From: an uncultured Selenomonadales bacterium
Lineage (GTDB): Bacteria; Bacillota; Negativicutes; Selenomonadales; Selenomonadaceae
NCBI GenBank assembly: GCA_947305445.1
Contig: CAMZDU010000084.1
Coordinates: forward strand, 1 to 5,958
DNA: 5,958 nucleotides
Reading direction: 5' to 3'
Positions 1 to 4,648 of this stretch are shown one piece after another. Positions within the stretch are counted from its first letter, which is position 1, and every line of letters begins with the position of its first letter. Under the pieces are notes generated by a model that was not told where the DNA came from, did no database searches, and worked only from the letters and a program-made list of their open reading frames with translations. The position numbers and the translations under genes were made by a program.

Positions 1-24
1 GATGTAATTGTTCCAGCTGGTTGA
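1..24 (+). CDS. tnpB: C-terminal end of a TnpB-like RNA-guided nuclease (partial)
   Basis: Only the last seven codons are inside the window: they read DVIVPAG and end at TGA (22-24). TnpB proteins often finish shortly after the zinc-ribbon domain with a segment like CGxDVxP, which this resembles. The omega-RNA-like sequence directly downstream is the main support. TnpB is an RuvC-type nuclease guided by an RNA that overlaps the 3' end of its own gene. Seven residues cannot show whether the upstream gene is intact or active. Confidence 0.5.
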   Translation, partial: DVIVPAG

Positions 25-109
25 CGCAACGAAGTTATCGGGAACTCTGCCGTGCTCAATTATTTTGTCAACGGTGGAAGCCTCGACAGGTTCGGAGCCG
101 AATTGAACT

Positions 110-134
110 TCTCGCCGCCTATAGAGGCGGGAGA
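110..134 (+). repeat. Subterminal hairpin of the IS right end
   Basis: CCGCCT (115-120) pairs with AGGCGG (125-130) around the loop ATAG. Beyond a bulged G at 114 the stem continues as TCTC (110-113) with GAGA (131-134), giving ten base pairs with one bulge. Imperfect subterminal hairpins of this kind are the sites bound by the Y1 transposase TnpA of IS200/IS605 elements, and they also form the last stem of the omega RNA. Confidence 0.75.
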
Positions 135-143
135 TTCATTGAC

Positions 144-305
144 TGTCGCTCTTAATTTGAAGTTTAATCGAACAGTTTTTTGTAGTCAAGCGGCAATTCA
201 TCTCACCGAGTTTTCTTGCCAAAAGACCGGCCATGAAAGGTCAAGTAATTGAAGTCGGAACATAAATTTTATTATCAAGCAGGACAGCAAATGGCAAGGA
301 TTTTA
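144..305. other. Intergenic stretch between IS end and trpE promoter
   Basis: I see no supportable gene here. One reading frame that starts inside the IS end (52) runs to 252, but it has no ribosome binding site and resembles no protein I know. The stretch contains the nested inverted repeat at 192-220 and an AT-rich segment near 260-275. I see no T-box, no tryptophan-rich leader peptide and no attenuator-like pair of alternative hairpins. Confidence 0.6.
192..220. repeat. Small nested inverted repeat, possible second IS-end remnant
   Basis: GGCAA (192-196) pairs with TTGCC (216-220), and inside it CTC (202-204) faces GAG (208-210) around ACC. The arrangement GGCAATTCATCTC, hairpin, GAGTTTTCTTGCC resembles a motif I associate with ends of IS200/IS605-type elements in Firmicutes, here with a very short inner stem as if part of it were deleted. 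The pairing is seen directly; the origin is a guess. Confidence 0.35.
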
Positions 306-314
306 TGTTATAAT
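306..314 (+). promoter_or_regulatory. Extended -10 promoter for the trpE operon
   Basis: TGTTATAAT is a perfect extended -10 element (TGn followed by TATAAT at 309-314). I see no convincing -35 box at the usual distance; the bases at 286-291 are AGCAAA. Extended -10 promoters can work without a -35. Transcription would start near 320-321, only about 20 bases before the trpE start codon, which leaves no room for a leader attenuator downstream of this promoter. Confidence 0.65.
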
Positions 315-339
315 CGCCGAAAAATATTTTTGGGAAGTG

Positions 340-1785
340 ATGAAGTTGAAAATTTCCCCGACGCTCGAAGAATTTCAAACCTTCGCGCAAAAGTCTAACC
401 TAATCGCTGTGAGTGCCGACGTCAGCACAGATTTGGAAACGCCTGTGTCGATTTTTTACAAGCTCGTTGGCAACGGACGCGGCTTTATTCTCGAATCGGT
501 CGACACGACGCAACAGGCCTTCGGCCGCTATTCGTTTATAGGTGCCGAGCCGTTCATCGAGTTGCAGGTTTTTAAGAGCAAGTTGATGATTCGCGACGGC
601 GACTTGATGAAGTGCATTGACGGTGCGCCCGTCGACGCGATAAAAAAATTTATGAGCCGATACACTCCCGCCGCGCTCGACAAAAATTTGCCGCTGGCCA
701 ACGGCGGTATGGTCGGTTATTTTAATTTTGAGATTTCCGCGACGTTTGACAGGATACGCGGGCTTGAACTCGGCGACGAAGAACTTTTAGGACAGTTCAT
801 GATTTGCCGCGTGATGATTGTCCTTGACGCGCTGAAAAATTCTGCGCGGCTGATTTATTTGGCTGATGTGAGTGGTCAAGAAAATTTGTCGGAACTTTAC
901 GCGGAGATTGTCACGCGCATGAACGAGCTGACCAAAAAAATTTCCGAGCCGATAAAAATTTCTTCGCCCGAAAAAAATTCACGCGAGCCGATAAATTTCA
1001 TGAGCTGCTACGGCGAGGCACCGCCGGAAGTTTTAGCGGCAATCGAACGCGCAAAAGAATATATCTTCGCCGGCGACATCTTCCAGGTCGTGCCGAGCAA
1101 GCAGTTCCGCGCAAAAATTACGAAGCCCGCCTTCCTGTTTTATCGCAAGCTCCGGCAAGTCAATCCGTCGCCGTACATGTTCTACTTGAATTTCGGCAGC
1201 GTCAAACTTGTCGGTGCGTCGCCCGAAATGCTCGTCAAAGTCGCGGGCAAAAAAGTTTTTACTTATCCAATTGCCGGCACTCGTCGACGTGGACAGACTG
1301 CTGACGAAGATTCAGCCCTTGCCGCCGAACTCAAAGCCGACGTTAAAGAGTGCGCCGAACATTCGATGCTTGTCGACTTGGCGCGAAACGATTTGGGCAG
1401 AATTTCGGAGGCGGGCACGGTTAAAGTCGACAAGCTCCGCCAAGTCGAATACTTCAGCCACGTCATGCACATGGTCTCAAGCGTCGTCGGTACGCTTAAA
1501 GAAAATTTTGAGCCGATTGACGTTTTAAAGTCGACTTTCCCCGCCGGAACCGTCAGCGGTGCGCCGAAACTCCGCGCAATGGAAATTATTCACGAGCTGG
1601 AACCCGTGCGCCGAAAAAGTTACGCGGGCACCGTCGGCTACATGGATTTTTGCGGAAATATGGACATGTGCATAACTTTGCGGACGATGCGTATTGAAAA
1701 CGATTCCGACGCGGTGATTCAGACGGGCGCGGGCATTGTCGCCGACTCCGTGCCGCTAAACGAGTACCGCGAATTTTTGCAGTAG
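340..1785 (+). CDS. trpE: Anthranilate synthase component I, ended early by an amber codon
   Basis: TrpE converts chorismate to anthranilate with ammonia supplied by TrpG, in the cytoplasm. Numbered from the ATG at 340 (481 residues), the N-terminal part carries the tryptophan-binding LES motif (51-53) before GRYSFIG, and NPSPYMF (275-281) is present, so feedback inhibition by tryptophan looks intact. The chorismate-binding domain shows VGASPEML (291-298), IAGTRRRG (311-318), HSMLVDLARND (from 341) and GTVSGAPK (403-410). The start is uncertain: GTG 337, ATG 340 and TTG 346 are in frame. The weak Shine-Dalgarno GGGAAG (332-337) is too near the first two and better placed for TTG 346. The gene ends at TAG 1783-1785, about 16 residues short of a normal TrpE end, and the lost tail is still encoded downstream. 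The family is certain; whether the shortened enzyme works is not. Confidence 0.93.
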   Translation: MKLKISPTLEEFQTFAQKSNLIAVSADVSTDLETPVSIFYKLVGNGRGFILESVDTTQQAFGRYSFIGAEPFIELQVFKSKLMIRDGDLMKCIDGAPVDAIKKFMSRYTPAALDKNLPLANGGMVGYFNFEISATFDRIRGLELGDEELLGQFMICRVMIVLDALKNSARLIYLADVSGQENLSELYAEIVTRMNELTKKISEPIKISSPEKNSREPINFMSCYGEAPPEVLAAIERAKEYIFAGDIFQVVPSKQFRAKITKPAFLFYRKLRQVNPSPYMFYLNFGSVKLVGASPEMLVKVAGKKVFTYPIAGTRRRGQTADEDSALAAELKADVKECAEHSMLVDLARNDLGRISEAGTVKVDKLRQVEYFSHVMHMVSSVVGTLKENFEPIDVLKSTFPAGTVSGAPKLRAMEIIHELEPVRRKSYAGTVGYMDFCGNMDMCITLRTMRIENDSDAVIQTGAGIVADSVPLNEYREFLQ

Positions 1786-1833
1786 GCCAAAGCGTTGTTT
1801 GAAGTTGTCGAGGAGGTTGAAAACAATGACTAA
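1786..1833 (+). other. Orphaned trpE C-terminal codons after the amber stop
   Basis: In the trpE frame, directly after TAG 1783-1785, 15 codons read AKALFEVVEEVENND and end at TAA (1831-1833). TrpE proteins usually finish with a helix of the form KAKAL-[hydrophobic/acidic], so this looks like the original C-terminus. A single base change (for example AAG to TAG) would explain the stop. The original end would overlap the trpG start (1826) by eight bases, a common translational-coupling arrangement. Alternatives are a sequencing error or programmed or suppressor-based amber read-through. Confidence 0.8.
1811..1816 (+). promoter_or_regulatory. Ribosome binding site of trpG
   Basis: AGGAGG lies nine bases before ATG 1826 and decides the trpG start; a longer in-frame reading from 1799 would place this site inside the gene and add nine residues with no family counterpart. 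The site sits in the former 3' coding end of trpE. Confidence 0.85.
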
Positions 1834-2404
1834 AAAAATTTTGCTCCTCGATAACTACGACTCGTTCACATACAATGTCTATCAACTGCTGAGCGAACTC
1901 GGCGCGGCGGTTGAAGTCGTTCGCAACGATAAAATTTCCGTCGACGACGTGCGAAAAAATTTTGACGCCGTGATAATTTCGCCGGGGCCGGGCGTGCCGA
2001 GCGATGCGGGCATCACCGAACAACTTATCGACGAGATTAAGAGTGAATTGCCGATTTTAGGCATTTGTCTTGGTCATCAAGCTATCGGCGAAGTTTTCGG
2101 CGGCAAAGTCATTCGTGCGCGGGAAGTCGTTCACGGCAAGACGTCGCGTCTTAAACACTGCAACACGGGACTTTATCGCGGCCTGGAGCAAGGCGTTGAG
2201 GTCGGGCGTTATCATTCGCTTATAATCGAGCGCGAGACTTTGCCCGATTGTTTAACTATAACGAGCGAACTAGACGACGGCACGATTATGGGCGTTCGTC
2301 ACAAAATTTTTGACGTCGAGGGAATTCAATTTCACCCCGAATCAATTTTGACGCCGAGCGGCCGCGTGATGATTGAAAATTTTTTGGGGAGGTTATATAG
2401 ATGA
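1826..2404 (+). CDS. trpG: Anthranilate synthase component II (glutamine amidotransferase)
   Basis: The product (192 residues) is a class I glutamine amidotransferase that releases ammonia from glutamine and passes it to TrpE. It opens with ILLLDNYDSFTYN, has the oxyanion-strand motif PGPGVP (53-58), the nucleophile Cys81 in GICLGHQAIGE, the VVHGKTS segment (101-107) and the catalytic pair His170 and Glu172 in QFHPES. Length and motifs are normal for TrpG/PabA. The neighbouring trpE argues for a role in tryptophan synthesis, but such subunits can also serve p-aminobenzoate synthesis. The stop TGA overlaps the next gene's ATG by four bases (ATGA), so translation of the two is likely coupled. 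With the amber stop in trpE, trpE now ends 40 bases before this start instead of overlapping it. Confidence 0.95.
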   Translation: MTKKILLLDNYDSFTYNVYQLLSELGAAVEVVRNDKISVDDVRKNFDAVIISPGPGVPSDAGITEQLIDEIKSELPILGICLGHQAIGEVFGGKVIRAREVVHGKTSRLKHCNTGLYRGLEQGVEVGRYHSLIIERETLPDCLTITSELDDGTIMGVRHKIFDVEGIQFHPESILTPSGRVMIENFLGRLYR

Positions 2405-2826
2405 AAATATTATTTGTCTGTAGCGGAAACACCGGTCGTTCTCCCATGGCGCAATTCGTCATGCAAAAGTTGATTGACGAAGCCGGCTTGAGCGAAAAAA
2501 TTTCAGTCGCCTCCGCCGCGAGCAAACCCACTGACGGCGGCTCTCTCCACCAAGGCATCGCGCTTAAGCTTCGTATGGAAAAAATTCCCTTCGGCGAACA
2601 CACCGCCCGCATGATTACGCCGAACGACTACGCCGAAAACGATTTGATTGTCTGCATGGACAAAAGCAATGTCGAACAGGTTAAAGCTGTCTGCGGCGGC
2701 GACCCCGACGAGAAAATTTCTACGCTTCTCGACAAAGACATTCCCTGGGACAAAAATGCTTTCGCCACGACTTACGACGACATTTTGCGCGGTTGCCGAA
2801 GTCTGTTTGAAAAAATTTCGCGCTGA
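2401..2826 (+). CDS. Low-molecular-weight protein phosphatase (YwlE/Wzb/ArsC-like fold)
   Basis: This 141-residue protein begins with the family P-loop: VCSGNTGRSPMA, with nucleophile Cys7, Arg13 and Ser14. LMW phosphatases remove phosphate from protein tyrosine, or from protein arginine in the YwlE group. Thr11 is the residue that in YwlE favours phospho-arginine, where most tyrosine phosphatases carry Ile. Two features are unusual. Position 12, normally Cys in the CxGNxCRS loop, is Gly. The late acid loop, normally Asp-Pro-aromatic, reads DKDIPWD (111-117), so the general acid would have to be Asp113 or another nearby Asp. The start is ATG 2401 with GGGGAGG (2386-2392) eight bases upstream. 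It overlaps trpG and is followed 24 bases later by the reductase gene. Fold is certain; substrate and full activity are open. Confidence 0.85.
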   Translation: MKILFVCSGNTGRSPMAQFVMQKLIDEAGLSEKISVASAASKPTDGGSLHQGIALKLRMEKIPFGEHTARMITPNDYAENDLIVCMDKSNVEQVKAVCGGDPDEKISTLLDKDIPWDKNAFATTYDDILRGCRSLFEKISR

Positions 2827-2850
2827 ATTTTGTCGGAAGGAGATTTTGGC

Positions 2851-3780
2851 ATGAAGGAGCGCATTCACAAAGACGTTGTAATAATCGGTGCGGGCATGGC
2901 GGGCTTGACGGCGGCTCTTTATTGCGGACGAATGAATCTTGATACGCTCGTCTTAGAGAACGCAATCGTCGGCGGACAAATTGCCAACGCCGTCGACATT
3001 GAAAATTTTCCCGGCTTTATCAGCATAAGCGGCGGCGACTTGATTGCCACCGTTCAAAAACAGGCGGAGAACTTCGGCGCGGTTATCGACGAGTTCGACA
3101 CGATTGAACGCGTCGCGCTGAAGTCTTCGCCCAAAATTGTCGAGACGCAGGAAAAAATTTACGCGGCCGAAGTCGTGATAATCGCCTCCGGCATGAATCG
3201 CCGCAAGCTCCCGTTGCCTGAAGAAAAAAAATTTGCCGGCCGCGGTGTCCACTATTGCGAGCTGTGTGACGGCCACGCTTACGACGGCAAAATTATTGCG
3301 GTCATGGGCGGCGGCAACGCGGCTGTCGACGCGGCAAATTTTCTGACCAAATACGCGAGCAAACTCTATCTGATTCACCGCTCGGAATTTCGTGCCGACG
3401 AAGTGTCGCAAAAACGTCTTCGCGCCAACGACAAAGTTACCGTCATGTTGCAGACGGAGATTAAAGCCTTGCGCGGCGATAAACGTCTTGAAAGCGTCGA
3501 GGTCTTCGACAAGGTTACGGGCACGACAAAAATTTTGGCGGTCGACGGAATTTTTGTAAACATAGGCGTCGAGCCGAACACGCAACTTTTCAAGGACGAG
3601 TTGAACTTGAGCGCGAGCGGTCGAATCATTGCCGGCGAAGATTGCCGCACGGAAATTGACGGGGTCTTCGCGGCGGGCGACGTGCGCGAAAAAGAAATTC
3701 GTCAGCTGACGACGGCCGCCTCTGACGGCACGACTGCCGCTCTGTTGGCGGAGAACTATCTTGCAAAATTGGGAGGTTGA
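2851..3780 (+). CDS. trxB: Thioredoxin reductase family flavoprotein
   Basis: The 309-residue product has the layout of bacterial low-Mr thioredoxin reductase: FAD-binding GAGMAG (13-18), the redox pair CELC (136-139) in the HYCxxCDGH context, a nucleotide-binding GGGNAA (153-158), and the C-terminal FAD motif FAAGDVR with RQLTTAASDG (about 273-293). It should pass electrons from a pyridine nucleotide through FAD and Cys136/Cys139 to a small thiol protein. The segment that contacts the NADPH 2'-phosphate, usually HRRDxFRA, reads HRSEFRA (177-182 onward): one residue shorter and lacking the second Arg, so NADPH preference may be altered. The start ATG 2851 has AAGGAG (2837-2842) at eight bases; an in-frame TTG at 2830 lies before that site and is less likely. 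The glutaredoxin-like gene follows at once and is its likely partner. Confidence 0.92.
   Translation: MKERIHKDVVIIGAGMAGLTAALYCGRMNLDTLVLENAIVGGQIANAVDIENFPGFISISGGDLIATVQKQAENFGAVIDEFDTIERVALKSSPKIVETQEKIYAAEVVIIASGMNRRKLPLPEEKKFAGRGVHYCELCDGHAYDGKIIAVMGGGNAAVDAANFLTKYASKLYLIHRSEFRADEVSQKRLRANDKVTVMLQTEIKALRGDKRLESVEVFDKVTGTTKILAVDGIFVNIGVEPNTQLFKDELNLSASGRIIAGEDCRTEIDGVFAAGDVREKEIRQLTTAASDGTTAALLAENYLAKLGG
3771..3776 (+). promoter_or_regulatory. Ribosome binding site of the glutaredoxin gene
   Basis: GGGAGG lies inside the last codons of trxB. It touches a TTG at 3777, which is too close, and is nine bases before TTG 3786, which is ideal. This makes 3786 the likely start and removes three residues from the longest reading. 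Confidence 0.75.
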
Positions 3781-3785
3781 TTATT

Positions 3786-4019
3786 TTGGTTAAGGTTTAT
3801 TCGTTTGACGGCTGTCCGTGGTGCGACAAGGTGAAAAAATATTTGACGGCACGCGGCGTTGAGTACGAAGTTCGCGACATCGAAGAGAACGCCGACTTCG
3901 CCGCCGAGTGCGAAAAAATTTCCGGCGACTTGACCGTTCCCGTGACGACCATTGACGGAAAAAATTTTGTTCTCGGCTTCGACAAACGCAAAATCGACGA
4001 ACTGCTTGCCACGGCTTAG
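3786..4019 (+). CDS. YruB-type glutaredoxin-like protein
   Basis: The 77-residue protein has the thioredoxin fold of small glutaredoxins: beta strand KVYSF, active-site CPWC (10-13), a middle acidic region, the cis-proline segment TVPVT, and IDGKNFVLGFDKRKIDELL at the end. The GFDK ending matches the YruB/NrdH-like glutaredoxins of anaerobic Firmicutes, which usually take electrons from a thioredoxin reductase instead of glutathione. The start is a TTG chosen by its ribosome binding site. The gene lies five bases after trxB, and its TAG stop (4017-4019) is followed immediately by the ribosome binding site of the peroxidase gene. It may link the reductase to the peroxidase. TAG is in the same frame as the peroxidase gene with only four codons between. 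Its exact partner is inferred from context. Confidence 0.85.
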   Translation: MVKVYSFDGCPWCDKVKKYLTARGVEYEVRDIEENADFAAECEKISGDLTVPVTTIDGKNFVLGFDKRKIDELLATA

Positions 4020-4031
4020 GGAGGCGCACTC

Positions 4032-4577
4032 ATGAGTATTTACGACTTCACGGTTAAAACCAAACGCGGCGAAGACAAGTCTTTGTCGGATTATCGCGGC
4101 AAGGTGCTGTTAATCGTCAACACCGCCAGCAAGTGCGGCTTTACTCCGCAATTTGAAGAGCTGCAGAAACTTTACGACGCTTACAAAGCTCGCGGCTTCG
4201 AGATTCTCGGCTTCCCGTGCAATCAGTTCGCGGGTCAAGAGCCTGGCTCCAACGACGAAGTTCAGCAATTCTGCAAGCTCAATTACGGCGTGACGTTCAC
4301 GATTTTTGCAAAAGGCGACGTGCGCGGCGAGACGGCGCAGCCGCTGTTCAAATATCTCACCGCACAGAAAAAATTTGCGGGCTTTGACATGAATCATCCC
4401 ATTGCCGCGCTGTTGCTTGACGCTTTGCAGAAAAATTTCCCCGAATATTTGGCAGGCGATGGCATCAAATGGAACTTCACGAAATTTTTGATTGACCGCA
4501 ACGGCGAAGTTGTTGCGCGTTTCGAGCCGACGACAACTCCCGCGTCGATTGCAAAGGATATCGAACAGTTGCTTTAA
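4032..4577 (+). CDS. Glutathione-peroxidase-family thiol peroxidase
   Basis: This 181-residue cytoplasmic protein reduces hydroperoxides. The motifs are those of the GPx family: NTASKCGFT with peroxidatic Cys35 (a plain TGC codon, not selenocysteine), [13 protein letters not shown] with Gln69, and [11 protein letters not shown] with Trp147 and Asn148. Cys81 in [10 protein letters not shown] matches the resolving cysteine of the yeast Gpx3-like, thioredoxin-dependent enzymes, so electrons probably come from a thioredoxin-like protein and not glutathione. No signal peptide is seen. GGAGG (4020-4024) lies seven bases before ATG 4032. It is the last gene of the operon, and a terminator follows 20 bases after the TAA stop. 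The gene after trxB and a CPWC glutaredoxin suggests a complete peroxide-reducing chain in one transcript. Confidence 0.92.
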   Translation: MSIYDFTVKTKRGEDKSLSDYRGKVLLIVNTASKCGFTPQFEELQKLYDAYKARGFEILGFPCNQFAGQEPGSNDEVQQFCKLNYGVTFTIFAKGDVRGETAQPLFKYLTAQKKFAGFDMNHPIAALLLDALQKNFPEYLAGDGIKWNFTKFLIDRNGEVVARFEPTTTPASIAKDIEQLL

Positions 4578-4597
4578 TTGCGGGCGATAACTTCCAC

Positions 4598-4638
4598 AAA
4601 AAAAATCTCCTGACGCGATTGTCGGGAGATTTTTTTTT
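4598..4638. terminator. Bidirectional intrinsic terminator between gpx and fabF
   Basis: ATCTCC (4605-4610) pairs with GGAGAT (4625-4630), extended inward by a T-G pair and GAC/GTC around the loop GCGATT (4615-4620). Eight A residues (4598-4605) precede the stem and nine T residues (4630-4638) follow, so the hairpin carries a U-tract on either strand. It ends the + strand operon and the convergent fabF, whose stop is at 4649-4651. Confidence 0.93.
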
Positions 4639-4648
4639 GCGGAAAATT

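Larger units (their letters stand above)
1..143 (+). mobile_element. Right end of an IS200/IS605-type element (partial)
   Basis: The segment combines three things seen at the right ends of TnpB-carrying IS200/IS605 elements. These are a reading frame ending in a TnpB-like tail, a conserved-looking tract around 40-90 (GGAACTCTGCCG, then GTCAACGGTGGAAGCC), and a subterminal GC-rich hairpin at 110-134 followed by TTCATTGAC. I place the end near 143 by analogy with related elements; the exact cleavage site is inferred. The rest of the element, including its left end and any tnpA, lies outside the window. The element points toward trpE and ends about 165 bases before the trpE promoter. The family call rests on recognition of the pattern, not on an alignment. 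Confidence 0.7.
1..143 (+). ncRNA. Omega-RNA (TnpB guide RNA) scaffold, 3' part
   Basis: In IS200/IS605 elements the 3' end of the tnpB transcript and the right end form the omega RNA, and the bases just past the element act as guide. Here the scaffold would include the tract GGAACTCTGCCG (about 40-51), GTCAACGGTGGAAGCC (67-82) and the terminal hairpin (110-134). The 5' limit is unknown and may lie before the window. If the element ends near 143, the guide would be read from about 144-163. The role is inferred from the family; transcription cannot be seen from the sequence. Confidence 0.55.

Noticed and set aside
52..252. A 66-codon + strand reading frame near the left edge
   Set aside because: It starts inside the IS right end, has no ribosome binding site, spans the terminal hairpin and looks like no known protein.
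1586..2023. A minus-strand reading frame across the trpE-trpG junction
   Set aside because: It opposes two well-supported genes and its product is Arg/Pro-rich shadow sequence.
2953..3585. A 210-codon minus-strand reading frame opposite the reductase gene
   Set aside because: It is a shadow of trxB caused by codon bias; no start signals and no recognisable motif, while the + strand product is clearly a full TrxB-family protein.
1785..4020. TAG reassigned to an amino acid throughout the genome
   Set aside because: The glutaredoxin TAG is followed at once by a good ribosome binding site and the next start, which fits a true stop; partial read-through remains possible but full reassignment is not supported by two cases.
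4132..4140. Possible selenocysteine in the GPx active site
   Set aside because: The codon at the peroxidatic position is TGC (Cys), so no recoding is needed.
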